A stretch of 64,000 nt of DNA. Source: Paenibacillus wynnii. Lineage in GTDB: Bacteria; Bacillota; Bacilli; Paenibacillales; Paenibacillaceae. The position numbers and the translations under genes are program-made. Where the stretch lies: contig NZ_JAUSTK010000006.1 of the NCBI RefSeq assembly GCF_030812855.1, positions 158,090-222,089 of the forward strand. Reading direction: 5' to 3'. This document shows, piece after piece, positions 26,678-36,744 of this stretch (its first letter is position 1; every line of letters starts with the position of its first letter). The notes beneath the pieces were generated by a model, which saw only the letters and a list, made by a program, of their open reading frames with translations, ran no database searches and had not been told where the DNA came from.

Positions 26678-28750
26678 TTATTTAATAAAAAAAGCGTTGG
26701 GATCGATAATGAGCGCAACTTGTCCGTCACCCAAAATGGTGGCACCGGATATTCCCTGAACCTCTGGCAAATATTTACCCAGATTCTTAATCACAATTTC
26801 GTTCTGTCCGATGAAATCTTGAACCGCAAGTGCCACAAGACGATCTCCCTTACGAACAACCACAATTTCGGTTTCTTCTTCAGTGCTTTCATCATAATCA
26901 GGTATGGAGAAAATACGACTTAGTGAGACTAGCGGAATATGTGTATTCCGGAATTCCAGCATTTTGTTGCCATGTATCGTACGAATTTGGGATTGCTTCA
27001 CAATTCCTGTCTCTACAATTGAGGAAAGAGGAATGGCAAATTTTTCGGAGCCTAAGCGGATCAGCATCGCAGCGATAATTGAAAGTGTCAGCGGCAGCTG
27101 TACCGAGAAATTCGTTCCTTTACCCAGGGTTGAGTAAATGGTCACATGACCGCCTAATGAGGAGATCTTTGATTTGACGACATCTAGACCAACACCACGT
27201 CCCGAAATATCGGAGATCACAGCAGCGGTACTAAAGCCAGGGGCGAATAACAGCTGGTAGACTTCGGAATCCGTCATGTTAACTGCCTGCTCTGATGTAA
27301 CAACACCTTTTTTGAGAGCCGACTTTAAGACTTTATCACGGGAAATACCTGCTCCATCTTCCTCGATCTCAATAAAGACATGGTTACCACTGTGGAAGGC
27401 ACGAAGATTAATGGTTCCAGTCTCCGGCTTTCCTGCAGCAATACGATCGGCAATGGACTCTACTCCATGATCTACCGCATTACGAAGTAAATGGACTAGC
27501 GGATCACCAATTTCATCTATAACCGTCCGGTCAAGCTCTGTTTCCGCACCCGTTACAATAAGTTCAACCTTTTTATCGAGGGACTTCGCAAGATCTCTAA
27601 CCATACGTGGGAACCGGTTAAATACGGTATCTACAGGAACCATCCGTAACTTCATAACAATATTCTGCAGATCCGCACTAACTCGGCTCATATGCTCAAC
27701 CGTCTCCGTTAAATCTTGATTATGGACTTCTGATGCTAGCTGTTCAAGACGTACACGGTCTATTAAAAGTTCACTGAACAAGTTCATCAAGACATCCAAA
27801 CGTTCAATATCTACACGAATGGTTCTGGATGGAGCACTGTTTGTCCCGCTTCTAGAGGCTGGTTTTGCAGCTTCATCTTTCGACTGTAGTGGAGGCACAG
27901 GCGTTGGGGATACTGGTGGTGCTTCATGAGCAGGAGCTTCAAGGGTAGCCGCAACAGTTTCTTGACCCAATTGCTCAAGGGATTCCTTATCCAACGCAAC
28001 TGCATTGACTTTTTCAATTTCTGATAGGTTTAGAACCATCGATTGAATTTCTTCTGCTTCCTTTTGGGTTATGTAGTAAAGAGAGAAACTCTGATCAAAT
28101 TTCTCCTGCTCAATGTCTTGAACCGAAGGAAATGATTTTACAACTTCACCAGAACGTTCAAGCAGATCAAACACCATATAAGCTCTGACAGCTTTAAGCT
28201 GACAATCCTTGCGAATGGTCACTTCAACGTACATTACCTTGTGTCCTTCTTGAATAGACTGCTCTAAGACGGAGAATTGAAACTCATCAAGTAAAATAGG
28301 TGTATTGGTAGCTTTTACAGAAGCTGCGGAGATTGAATCATTTGTAGAAGTACCACCTGCTGAGGGGATATCACCACGCACGATGGCTTGCAGAGAAGCG
28401 ACAATTGTAGACACATCTGCCTTGCCGTCACCGCCTCCTGTTATATTCTCAACCATGGACTCTAGTGCATCCAAGCTTTTGAATAAGGTATCAAAAATAA
28501 AATCCTGCATACGCAGCTTACTATTACGGACAAGATCAAGAACATTTTCCATCTGGTGAGTAAGTGAAGCTAAATCTTCGTAGCCCATAGTTGCCGCCAT
28601 ACCTTTTAAGGTATGTGCAGAGCGAAAAATGACCTGTACGATACTGAGATCTTCAGGATTTGCTTCTAGTTCCATCATTTTTTCGTTCAAAGACTGCAGA
28701 TGATCATTTGACTCATCAATAAACATGGATAAATATTGGTTCATGTCCAT
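26678..28750 (-). CDS. cheA: Chemotaxis histidine kinase CheA
   Basis: CheA (690 aa) autophosphorylates and passes phosphate to CheY and CheB. The P1 Hpt domain has the phosphoacceptor His46 in FRSAHTLKGMAATMGY. P2 and Pro/Ala-rich linkers follow (~270-310), then P3 dimerisation helices (~315-370). The P4 kinase has DEIGDPLVHLLRNAVDHGVE (N box) and the G-box regions DISGRGVGLDVVKSKI and STLGKGTNFSVQLPLTL. P5 is CheW-like at the C-terminus. The ATG has AGGAGGTG upstream. All catalytic motifs look intact. Confidence 0.97.
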   Translation of the reverse strand: MDMNQYLSMFIDESNDHLQSLNEKMMELEANPEDLSIVQVIFRSAHTLKGMAATMGYEDLASLTHQMENVLDLVRNSKLRMQDFIFDTLFKSLDALESMVENITGGGDGKADVSTIVASLQAIVRGDIPSAGGTSTNDSISAASVKATNTPILLDEFQFSVLEQSIQEGHKVMYVEVTIRKDCQLKAVRAYMVFDLLERSGEVVKSFPSVQDIEQEKFDQSFSLYYITQKEAEEIQSMVLNLSEIEKVNAVALDKESLEQLGQETVAATLEAPAHEAPPVSPTPVPPLQSKDEAAKPASRSGTNSAPSRTIRVDIERLDVLMNLFSELLIDRVRLEQLASEVHNQDLTETVEHMSRVSADLQNIVMKLRMVPVDTVFNRFPRMVRDLAKSLDKKVELIVTGAETELDRTVIDEIGDPLVHLLRNAVDHGVESIADRIAAGKPETGTINLRAFHSGNHVFIEIEEDGAGISRDKVLKSALKKGVVTSEQAVNMTDSEVYQLLFAPGFSTAAVISDISGRGVGLDVVKSKISSLGGHVTIYSTLGKGTNFSVQLPLTLSIIAAMLIRLGSEKFAIPLSSIVETGIVKQSQIRTIHGNKMLEFRNTHIPLVSLSRIFSIPDYDESTEEETEIVVVRKGDRLVALAVQDFIGQNEIVIKNLGKYLPEVQGISGATILGDGQVALIIDPNAFFIK

Positions 28751-28783
28751 TGTGAGACACCTCCTCGTGAGTTCGCTTTTCCG

Positions 28784-30190
28784 TTACTTAACAATTTGCA
28801 CCAGCCTTGGAGCAATCTCTTGCAAAGGCAAGATATGTCTAACACACTGCAATTCCACCGCGGAACGCGGCATTCCATACACAACACAGGTCTCTTCGCT
28901 TTCAGCAAAGGTAGATGTTACACCTGAGTCATACAGAGATTTCATCATCTTGGCACCATCACTGCCCATACCCGTCATAAGTACCGCATGACGTTCAAGA
29001 GAAGTCAAAGGGAGTAAAGATTCAAAGAGCGTATCCACTGAAGGACGATGCCCATTGCGTGATTCCTCTTTGTTCAGTGATACCATGTACTGCCCACCGA
29101 CGGATGAAGAAATCTTCATATGATACCCGCCTGGAGCAATATACACTGATCCTTGCCGCAAAATCATCCCGTGTTCAGCCTCAGTCACTTCGAGGGGGCT
29201 GAACGTATTTAAGCGTTGGGCAAGCGACTTTGTAAAATTAGGCGGCATATGCTGCACAATTACAATAGGCGCTGGAAAGTTGGCCGGGATATTCTCAAGC
29301 AAAGCCTTTAATGCGCGTGGACCACCTGTTGAACACCCCACAGCAACCAGCTTATTAAGGACATCCTTACCAACTATTTTCCTGTCTCCACCAACCTTAG
29401 GGGTATCAGGGACAGCTTTACTTACTGAAATCTCTTGTGGGAGAGTTGATGAAGGCTTCTTCTCCACTTTAGTCCGATCCCTTAATTTCTCAATGGCCGG
29501 CTTCGGAGGTAGGGCTGCGGGTTTCATGTTGTTTTTCGGAATTCCCTTATCCAAAGGAGCACTATATGATGATAACTTGCCTTCAGCTTTAGTATCCAAA
29601 GAAGAAGTTCGAGCAGGTGGAAGCTTTTGTCCGGCTAAGTTAGGCTTAGACTTCACATCAGCCTCATTCTGCTTGATAACGACTTTCTCTGGCTGCACCT
29701 TAGGCAAATCAGGAACAGATAACGAAACTGCGCTTAAAGGTTCAAATTTAGTCGCTGTATTAGCAGATATTCTCGCTTCTCTCTGCTTGCGGGCGAGCAT
29801 CGCCTCTTTCATTTGTTCCCTTAATGATTCTCCAACTCCTATGATATCTTGCGAATTGGAGATGGAGGGCTTACGAATAAAGTCAAAAGCCCCCCATTCT
29901 AGTGCCAAAATGGTCTCCTTCATTCCCTCTTCATTAATGCCCGACAGCATAATAACCGGAAGCGGATTAGATACCATGATTATTTTCAGCGCTTCCAAGC
30001 CATTCATTTCCGGCATCTCTACGTCCATGGTAACAAGATCGGGAGAGATCTCTTTAATCTTGTCAATAGCCTCGCGGCCGTTGGAAGCCGTTGCCGTCAC
30101 TTGGAAGTTAGCGTCGTTTTCAATTAAATCGGAAATGATTTTTCGCATAAATGCTGAATCATCCACAACCAAAACTTTATATGGTTCCAT
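28784..30190 (-). CDS. cheB: Chemotaxis methylesterase CheB with extended linker
   Basis: CheB removes methyl groups from receptors when phosphorylated. The receiver domain (1-120) has phosphoacceptor D56 in VTMDVEMPEMNG. The methylesterase domain follows from ~275 with the catalytic Ser in GCSTGGPRALK, His in VQHMPPNFTKSLAQRLN, and Asp in MTGMGSDGAKM. At 468 aa it is about 110 residues longer than typical CheB because of a Lys/Pro/Ser-rich linker (~140-270). It is 33 nt before cheA. Confidence 0.96.
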   Translation of the reverse strand: MEPYKVLVVDDSAFMRKIISDLIENDANFQVTATASNGREAIDKIKEISPDLVTMDVEMPEMNGLEALKIIMVSNPLPVIMLSGINEEGMKETILALEWGAFDFIRKPSISNSQDIIGVGESLREQMKEAMLARKQREARISANTATKFEPLSAVSLSVPDLPKVQPEKVVIKQNEADVKSKPNLAGQKLPPARTSSLDTKAEGKLSSYSAPLDKGIPKNNMKPAALPPKPAIEKLRDRTKVEKKPSSTLPQEISVSKAVPDTPKVGGDRKIVGKDVLNKLVAVGCSTGGPRALKALLENIPANFPAPIVIVQHMPPNFTKSLAQRLNTFSPLEVTEAEHGMILRQGSVYIAPGGYHMKISSSVGGQYMVSLNKEESRNGHRPSVDTLFESLLPLTSLERHAVLMTGMGSDGAKMMKSLYDSGVTSTFAESEETCVVYGMPRSAVELQCVRHILPLQEIAPRLVQIVK

Positions 30191-30224
30191 ATCATTTCCA
30201 CCTCTGTTCTTAAATGAAGAACAA

Positions 30225-31106
30225 TTATTTCGTACGTTTCAACCACTTGCTAATAAAACCTTTTATACCTTGAAGTTTCGAAGTTTCCTCTGGGCTACCG
30301 GCCAAATAACTATAGGCAAGTCTCTGAATGTCCTTAGATGCAGAACTATTCGGAAAAGCCATTGAGAAAGGAATTTGCTTCTTTACGGCTTGCACCACAT
30401 GGGTATCTGCGCTGATGTATCCTAGAAAAGGAAGATCCAATTGCAAAAAGCGGTCAGCAGCCAATCGGATTCTATCACTTGTCGATATGGCCTCCTTCTC
30501 GTCTCCTGCCTGATTAACAATCAGTTTAAAGGAAACCTCAGGATGTGATTTATGCACAACCTTCATTAGAGCATAAGCATCTGTAATCGCTGTTGGTTCC
30601 GGTGTAGTTACAACCAGACAATCATCAGCAGAAGTAATAAATTTCATGGTTTCTTTAGAAAGACCAGCCCCTGTATCAAACAGTATAAAATCCATTTGAT
30701 CGGCGATTTGTTCAATCTGAGTGGTGAAATAATTCAAATCGGCTTCGGAAAGTGAAAATAATTCATCCATCCCCGAGCCTCCGGCGATAAAGGGGAGTGA
30801 ACCCGGGCCCAATTGAATAATCTGTTCTATTTCCGCTTCACGCTTTAACAAATGGTACAAATTGTACTTAGCTGTCACGCCCATCAACACATCAATGTTG
30901 GCCATTCCAATATCGGCATCAAATAACAAGACCCTTTTGCCCATTGCCTTTAGAGAGAGTGCAAAATTTAATGTGAAATTCGATTTACCGACCCCGCCTT
31001 TGCCACTGCATACTGTAATAATGCGGGCGGAGACTTCTCCATCATTACTCCGTTTGGAATCCTGACTTGAAACAAGCTGTCTTAAAGATTGAGCCTGGTC
31101 CATCAT
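30225..31106 (-). CDS. flhG: Flagellum number/site regulator FlhG (MinD-like ATPase, YlxH)
   Basis: FlhG is a MinD/ParA-type ATPase that works with FlhF to set flagellar number and placement. The 293-aa protein has a deviant Walker A motif, KGGVGKS at residues 36-42, preceded by a DQAQSLRQLV-type N-terminal activator helix that stimulates the FlhF GTPase. It ends with a basic amphipathic helix (GFISKWLKRTK) likely to bind membrane. It overlaps the flhF end by 4 nt. Confidence 0.95.
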   Translation of the reverse strand: MMDQAQSLRQLVSSQDSKRSNDGEVSARIITVCSGKGGVGKSNFTLNFALSLKAMGKRVLLFDADIGMANIDVLMGVTAKYNLYHLLKREAEIEQIIQLGPGSLPFIAGGSGMDELFSLSEADLNYFTTQIEQIADQMDFILFDTGAGLSKETMKFITSADDCLVVTTPEPTAITDAYALMKVVHKSHPEVSFKLIVNQAGDEKEAISTSDRIRLAADRFLQLDLPFLGYISADTHVVQAVKKQIPFSMAFPNSSASKDIQRLAYSYLAGSPEETSKLQGIKGFISKWLKRTK

Positions 31107-32494
31107 CTGCCCCCTGTTCCTAACAGCATTCCATAGAGTTTCTCTTCGGAGGCCATCAGTAAATCATCAGGAACATTTTGTCCATTGGACAAATAGGACA
31201 ATCCAAGCGGGAAATCCTTCAGTAGATTGAACAAAGGACCATAACTTTCTGTTTCATCTAGCTTGGTGAAAATAACCTTATCCAGCTGATACTTATTGAA
31301 GTGCTCCGTAATAATCTTCATATCACGGCTCTTAGATGTGAGACTCAAAACTAAGTAAGTCTCACTCTTCAATTCCTTAGCCAGCAGACTCTGCAATTCC
31401 GCGACCAACATCTCATTGCGATAATTACGGCCGGCTGTATCCATTAAAATTAGATCGCAGCTTTCCAGTCTTGATAACGCTCTCTGCATATCACCAGGAG
31501 ACTGCACAACCTCAAGCGGAACATTTAGAATTGCAGCGTATGTTCTAAGTTGCTCAACGGCTGAGATCCTATAGGTATCCGAAGTGATAAGCCCCACTTT
31601 ACGTCCTTGTCGAAACAACTGCTCTGCCGCGAGCTTAGCGATAGTTGTGGTCTTTCCAACTCCGGTCGGACCCGCTATATATAAAATACGTGTGTCCCGT
31701 GCAATGCCTTTACCGATCCGTTTGGATAGAAATTGGGTTACCTGCTCTTTCAAGGACTCTTGAAACTCAGATGAGGTCCAATTACGACCGTCATTAGTCC
31801 ATTGATCAAAGGTGGTATTAACCCATAGTTCAATCAAATCGATATCCACTTCTTGTTCAATTAGGCGTTCTCTTAGATCATTAAGAGGGTCTGGCATGTC
31901 CTTGGAAGCAGTCGTTTGTCTCGCAAATCGTTCCATCCATTGCTTCATTTCTCTGATTTCAACGAGCACTTCATTATCTAGAACTGAGGAAACAGCGGCT
32001 GTCTGCCTAACGCCCATAGATTCATATAGTGCAGAAGTTGAAGTATCCATTTCCTTCTTCAGTACAATAGGATCCATGTCTGCATCGTTGCTGTTCTTGT
32101 CTTGTTCAATAGATTCTTGGAGAACAGCGACATTACCACCCTGAATTCCGACTGCATCAGTTAAAGCTGCTGCAAGCTCCGCATATGTGCGAGTCTCTGC
32201 TTTCTGTATCCCGGAAGTTGGAGAAGCCTGCGGTGCCCCCGATGCCTTCATATAAGCTTGAGGAACTGCACTCCGCGGTACATTAAGAGAGGGAGTGGAC
32301 TTTTCAGTAACTGTTCGTTTTTGCTCTTTTTCGACTGCCGCAACAACCTCAATTTTCTTTTTTTTGAAAAAGCCTAAGAAACCACCGATTTTGATTTCCT
32401 TAGTACTTAAAATGACTGCATCACTTCCAAGATCACTGCGGATGGAATGCATCGCGTCCGGCATCGTATCGACTACGTAGCGCTTCACTCTCAT
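31103..32494 (-). CDS. flhF: Flagellar SRP-like GTPase FlhF
   Basis: FlhF (463 aa) is the third SRP-type GTPase, which localises flagellar assembly. The N-terminal B domain (~1-190) is low-conservation and basic (FLGFFKKKKIEVVAAVEKEQKR). The NG domain follows with [47 protein letters not shown] and later DTAGRNYRN and TKLDETESYG. It overlaps flhA by 4 nt (ATGA) and flhG by 4 nt, so the three are coupled. Confidence 0.96.
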   Translation of the reverse strand: MRVKRYVVDTMPDAMHSIRSDLGSDAVILSTKEIKIGGFLGFFKKKKIEVVAAVEKEQKRTVTEKSTPSLNVPRSAVPQAYMKASGAPQASPTSGIQKAETRTYAELAAALTDAVGIQGGNVAVLQESIEQDKNSNDADMDPIVLKKEMDTSTSALYESMGVRQTAAVSSVLDNEVLVEIREMKQWMERFARQTTASKDMPDPLNDLRERLIEQEVDIDLIELWVNTTFDQWTNDGRNWTSSEFQESLKEQVTQFLSKRIGKGIARDTRILYIAGPTGVGKTTTIAKLAAEQLFRQGRKVGLITSDTYRISAVEQLRTYAAILNVPLEVVQSPGDMQRALSRLESCDLILMDTAGRNYRNEMLVAELQSLLAKELKSETYLVLSLTSKSRDMKIITEHFNKYQLDKVIFTKLDETESYGPLFNLLKDFPLGLSYLSNGQNVPDDLLMASEEKLYGMLLGTGGR

Positions 32495-34524
32495 AAATTC
32501 ACCACTCCAACACTTTGAATTTCAATATTCGGTTCAAGTTCACTATAGGACAATACCGGGATATCCTGCATAGTCCGCTCAAGTACCTGTCTCAAGTACA
32601 TGCGAATGGTCGGTGAAGTCAATACGATAGGTTGATGTCCTGACTGTAAAAGACGATTGACTTGTTCCGTGAACCGTTGATATAAAGTCTGTGTCGACAC
32701 AGGATCAAGTGCCAAGTAGCTTCCTTGCTCGGTTTGTTGAACGCTTTCGGCAATTTTCTTCTCTAATGTCGGTCCTACAGTAATTACCTTCATGGTTTCT
32801 CCAGCTTGCGAGAACTGTTGGGTAATTTGTCTGGACAACGATTGACGTACATATTCTGTAAGAATATCAGGATCTTTAGAATAGGTTCCATAATCAGCTA
32901 GGGTTTCAAAAATCGTAACAAGATCCCGAATTGAAATTTTTTCACGCAGCAGCTTGGCCAATACTTTCTGAACATCTCCGATTACCAGCAGAGACGGAAT
33001 TAATTCATCCACAAGCACCGGATAATTCTCGCGAAGATTGTCTACAAGCATCTTGGTTTCCTGCCGGCCGAGAAGTTCATGTCCATGCCGTTTGATGAGT
33101 TCTGTTAGATGCGTTGCTACGACTGATGGCGGATCAACTACTGTATAACCTGACAATTCTGCCCGTTCTTTTACCGATTCATCAATCCATAGTGCAGGTA
33201 ATCCAAATGAGGGCTCCACAGTTTCTATCCCGTTAATAGATTCATCATCATATCCGGGACTCATGGCAAGATAGTGATTAAGTAATAATTCACCACCGCC
33301 GACAGTATTTCCTTTAATTTTTATGACATATTCATTCGGTTTTAGTTGAATATTGTCGCGAATACGAATAACAGGCACAACAAGACCCATTTCCAGTGCA
33401 CATTGCCGTCGAATCATGATGATACGATCCAACAAATCACCGCCTTGCCCCGTATCTGCCAAGGGGATAAGCCCATACCCAAATTCGAATTCGATGGGAT
33501 CAACAGACAGCAAGTTGATAACACTTTCTGGGCTGCGCACCTCTTCGATTTGTTTCTCCTCCACCAATTGCTCTGCGGCAATTTGTTTGAGGTTTAAGTT
33601 TTGTCCCATCCTATATGCGGAAAAAGCTAGAATTGCTGCTAAAGGTAATGTAGTGATGATATGTATCGGAGTGAAAAATCCAAGAAATGCTACGGTTGCT
33701 GATACGATATATAACAACTTAGGATAAGATAACAGCTGCGCTGTTAGATCCTCAGCAAGATTTCCTGCTGAAGAAGCCCGGGTTACTATCAAACCAGCTG
33801 CGGTTGAAATGAGCAGGGCTGGTATTTGGCTGACCAGTCCGTCCCCTATTGTCAATAAGGAATAAGTGGACAGTGAATCTCCGAAAGATTTGCCTTGAAT
33901 GGTCATTCCGATAATAAATCCGCCGATTAAATTAATTAAGAGAATGATAATACTTGCAATTGCGTCTCCCTTTACAAACTTACTCGCACCGTCCATGGCA
34001 CCATAAAAGTCCGCTTCACGTTCTACGTTGCGGCGACGGTCACGTGCTTGCTGCTCGTTAATCATACCGGCGTTAAGATCAGCGTCGATACTCATCTGCT
34101 TACCTGGCATTGCATCGAGTGTAAACCGTGCTCCTACCTCAGCAACACGCTCTGAACCTTTGGTAATTACGATAAATTGCACAACTACCAGAATTAGAAA
34201 GACAATGAAACCTACTGCGATTTGACCTCCGGCAATCCAACTGCCGAACGTAGCGACAACCGAACCAGCTTCACCGTAAGTAAGGATCAGCTTGGTTGTT
34301 GAAATATTTAGGGCTAATCGAAACAAAGTGGTTATGAGTAGAAGTGATGGGAAAATAGAGAATTCCAAGGCTTCCTTTGTATTCATCGCAACTAATATAA
34401 TAGTCAGCGCTATAGATATATTGATAACAAGAAGTACATCCAGAAGCCAAGCCGGGATTGGAAGAATCATCATAAGCACGATGCCGATAATACCTATTAG
34501 AACGGTTAGATCTTTAGCCTTCAA
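32491..34524 (-). CDS. flhA: Flagellar type III export gate protein FlhA
   Basis: FlhA (677 aa) forms the nonameric ring of the flagellar export gate and uses the proton motive force. The N-terminal half has about eight membrane segments and the FHIPEP-type block (AEVGARFTLDAMPGKQMSIDADLNAG) in the cytoplasmic loop. The C-terminal half is the soluble docking domain. The start is the TTG at 34524 with GGGAGGT upstream. It follows flhB by 20 nt. Confidence 0.97.
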   Translation of the reverse strand: MKAKDLTVLIGIIGIVLMMILPIPAWLLDVLLVINISIALTIILVAMNTKEALEFSIFPSLLLITTLFRLALNISTTKLILTYGEAGSVVATFGSWIAGGQIAVGFIVFLILVVVQFIVITKGSERVAEVGARFTLDAMPGKQMSIDADLNAGMINEQQARDRRRNVEREADFYGAMDGASKFVKGDAIASIIILLINLIGGFIIGMTIQGKSFGDSLSTYSLLTIGDGLVSQIPALLISTAAGLIVTRASSAGNLAEDLTAQLLSYPKLLYIVSATVAFLGFFTPIHIITTLPLAAILAFSAYRMGQNLNLKQIAAEQLVEEKQIEEVRSPESVINLLSVDPIEFEFGYGLIPLADTGQGGDLLDRIIMIRRQCALEMGLVVPVIRIRDNIQLKPNEYVIKIKGNTVGGGELLLNHYLAMSPGYDDESINGIETVEPSFGLPALWIDESVKERAELSGYTVVDPPSVVATHLTELIKRHGHELLGRQETKMLVDNLRENYPVLVDELIPSLLVIGDVQKVLAKLLREKISIRDLVTIFETLADYGTYSKDPDILTEYVRQSLSRQITQQFSQAGETMKVITVGPTLEKKIAESVQQTEQGSYLALDPVSTQTLYQRFTEQVNRLLQSGHQPIVLTSPTIRMYLRQVLERTMQDIPVLSYSELEPNIEIQSVGVVNL

Positions 34525-34544
34525 TGGTTTTTACCTCCCCCGTA

Positions 34545-35639
34545 TTATCTGGACTTGCCTTTAAGTTTATATACATACGCCAGCACTTCCGCCACTGCCT
34601 GGAACAGATCCGCTGGAACAATATCCCCGATTTCTGCTCTTTGAAACAGCGCTCGTGCAAGAGGTTTATTTTCCATAGTCATAATGCCATGTTCTTTAGC
34701 TAGCTCTCGAATACGTAAGGCAACAAAATCCTGACCTTTAGCCACGATCTGCGGAGCTTCCATCTTAGATCCGTCATATTTCAATGCAACCGCGAAGTGA
34801 GTTGGGTTTGTGATAATAACATCTGCATTGGGGACCTCTTGCATCATCCGCTGCATAGCCATTCTACGTTGACGCTCCCGAATTTTACCTTTAATTAGAG
34901 GGTCGCCTTCTGATTTTTTATACTCATCCTTGATATCCTGTTTGGACATTTTCAGACTTTTTTCGTGTTCGTAACGCTGATACATATAATCGAGCGCAGC
35001 CATGACCATCAGCGCCGCTCCGATTTTGATACCTAATTTAACTGTCATAGCTGCAGCAAATTTAAAAATTCCATCCAAGCCAATATGAGACAATGAAGCA
35101 AAGTCACTCTTTTGAGCCCAAATGGTGCTGTACACTAAATAAGAAATGATAACAAGCTTAAAAATTGATTTTAGAAACTCTACAAATGAGCGCATTGAAA
35201 CAATATTCTTAAAGCCTTTAATAGGATTAATCTTACTAAACTTAGGAGTAATCCCTTCCCCTGTAGCCATAAAGCCCACCTGAGCCAAGTTCACCACTAT
35301 AGCAACAATGAAAGTAATCCCTAGCAATGGAGCAAGTAATATCAGTATTTGCACACCGTACTCATTAAGTAGAAGAGTAACATTGTCTGGTGTAACTTCC
35401 ATGTTCAACCTGTTAAGAAAAACATCTGTGTAAAGCGAAACTACTCGCTCTTTAATAAATCCTCCGAACATGCTCAGACTTAGTACAGCCGACAGTAGAA
35501 CCACCGCTCCCGAAAGCTCGGCGCTTTTAGGGACTTGACCCTTTTTACGGGCATCCTGCCGTTTTTTGGGGGTGGCCTTTTCTGTCTTTTCTCCTGCAAA
35601 AAGCTGAAGATTCAGTTTGTAAAGTTGGGGCTGCGGCAT
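34545..35639 (-). CDS. flhB: Flagellar export specificity switch protein FlhB
   Basis: FlhB (364 aa) switches export from hook to filament substrates. It has four membrane segments and a cytoplasmic C-terminal domain with the autocleavage motif in VIITNPTHFAVALKYD, the expected NPTH. The N-terminus is basic (EKTEKATPKKRQDARKKGQ) as usual. It lies 12 nt after fliR and 20 nt before flhA. Confidence 0.97.
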   Translation of the reverse strand: MPQPQLYKLNLQLFAGEKTEKATPKKRQDARKKGQVPKSAELSGAVVLLSAVLSLSMFGGFIKERVVSLYTDVFLNRLNMEVTPDNVTLLLNEYGVQILILLAPLLGITFIVAIVVNLAQVGFMATGEGITPKFSKINPIKGFKNIVSMRSFVEFLKSIFKLVIISYLVYSTIWAQKSDFASLSHIGLDGIFKFAAAMTVKLGIKIGAALMVMAALDYMYQRYEHEKSLKMSKQDIKDEYKKSEGDPLIKGKIRERQRRMAMQRMMQEVPNADVIITNPTHFAVALKYDGSKMEAPQIVAKGQDFVALRIRELAKEHGIMTMENKPLARALFQRAEIGDIVPADLFQAVAEVLAYVYKLKGKSR

Positions 35640-35651
35640 GATATTCTCCCC

Positions 35652-36446
35652 TTACGGTGATTGAGGATTATTCCCCATCACGCCCAGTAAATTACGCATC
35701 GATTCGAACATTATGTCAAAAAGGTTTTGAAAAAGGACAGCAAGACTTGGCATTAGTAAAAATAGCAGACCAAGACCGATAAAAATCTTCAATGGGACAC
35801 CGATAACAAATACATTGTATTGCGGTGCTGTCCTCGCCAAAAAGGCAAGACCGACATCCGTTAGAAACAAAGCGGTTACTAAAGGAGCCGCCATTTGAAA
35901 CGCCAATACAAAAGATTGAGCAAAAGACCGAATCAGAAAGTCCGAAAGACTGCCGTTTATCATACTAATCAACAAATTATTATCGATAGGAACCCAGTTA
36001 TAACTGTATACAATGGCATCCAATAAAAAATGATGCCCGTTCATACCTAGAAACATCAGGAGGGCAATCATATATTTGAAGTTACCGAGTATAGGTGAGG
36101 ATGCACCAGTCATAGGATCAATGACATTCGCAATACCGAATCCAATTTGGATATCTATAAATGACCCAGCCGTTTGAATCGTCATGAACATTAAATATCC
36201 TATAAAACCAAGCAGCAGCCCTATCAAAACTTCTCTGATAATTAGTAAAATATAACTTAAATCTTGGGGTACATGAACTCCACTTCCATTGGCACTAAAA
36301 ACGACCAGAGCCACAAAAAAAGAAAGCCCTATTTTAAATGAAGTTGGTACACCTTTGGAAGAAAAAACAGGTACTACTACAAAAAAGGATGTAATTCGAC
36401 AAAAAAACAACAGAAAGACGGGAAAGCTTTGCAGAATAGTCTCCAT
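35652..36446 (-). CDS. fliR: Flagellar export apparatus protein FliR
   Basis: FliR (264 aa) is an integral membrane component of the export gate that assembles with FliP and FliQ into a helical pore. It shows about six hydrophobic stretches and family sequences such as FFCRITSFFVVVPVFSSKGVP and GFGIANVIDPMTGASSPILGNF. It is 5 nt downstream of fliQ in the canonical fliP-fliQ-fliR order. Confidence 0.96.
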   Translation of the reverse strand: METILQSFPVFLLFFCRITSFFVVVPVFSSKGVPTSFKIGLSFFVALVVFSANGSGVHVPQDLSYILLIIREVLIGLLLGFIGYLMFMTIQTAGSFIDIQIGFGIANVIDPMTGASSPILGNFKYMIALLMFLGMNGHHFLLDAIVYSYNWVPIDNNLLISMINGSLSDFLIRSFAQSFVLAFQMAAPLVTALFLTDVGLAFLARTAPQYNVFVIGVPLKIFIGLGLLFLLMPSLAVLFQNLFDIMFESMRNLLGVMGNNPQSP

Positions 36447-36451
36447 AGCTT

Positions 36452-36724
36452 TTATCTACCAATATACTGATCAAGATTGCCTAGAATCTGGCTGGTAAAA
36501 TCGATCAGTTTCGTTAATATCCATGGACCAAATATTAATAGTGCCAGCAACACCGCTACGATTTTGGGAACAAACGCTAACGTTTGTTCCTGAATCTGTG
36601 TCGTAGCTTGAAAAATACTAACGATAAGCCCTACCACTAGACCAAGGATTAGCATAGGTGCACTGACTTGAAGCACGATATATACGGCTTGGCCTGCCAG
36701 ACCGATAATAAACTCCGTATTCAT
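36452..36724 (-). CDS. fliQ: Flagellar export apparatus protein FliQ
   Basis: FliQ (90 aa) is a two-helix membrane protein of the flagellar export gate. The sequence contains VGLIVSIFQATTQIQEQTLAFVPKIVAVLLALLIFGPWIL, the core of the family. AGGAGG precedes its ATG. It lies between fliP and fliR. Confidence 0.96.
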   Translation of the reverse strand: MNTEFIIGLAGQAVYIVLQVSAPMLILGLVVGLIVSIFQATTQIQEQTLAFVPKIVAVLLALLIFGPWILTKLIDFTSQILGNLDQYIGR

Positions 36725-36744
36725 ATCACTAGCCTCCTCTTAAG

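Noticed and set aside
29280..30365. 361-codon plus-strand open frame opposite cheB and flhG
   Set aside because: It spans two strongly conserved minus-strand genes and its translation (Ser/Leu/Pro-rich) has no recognisable features.
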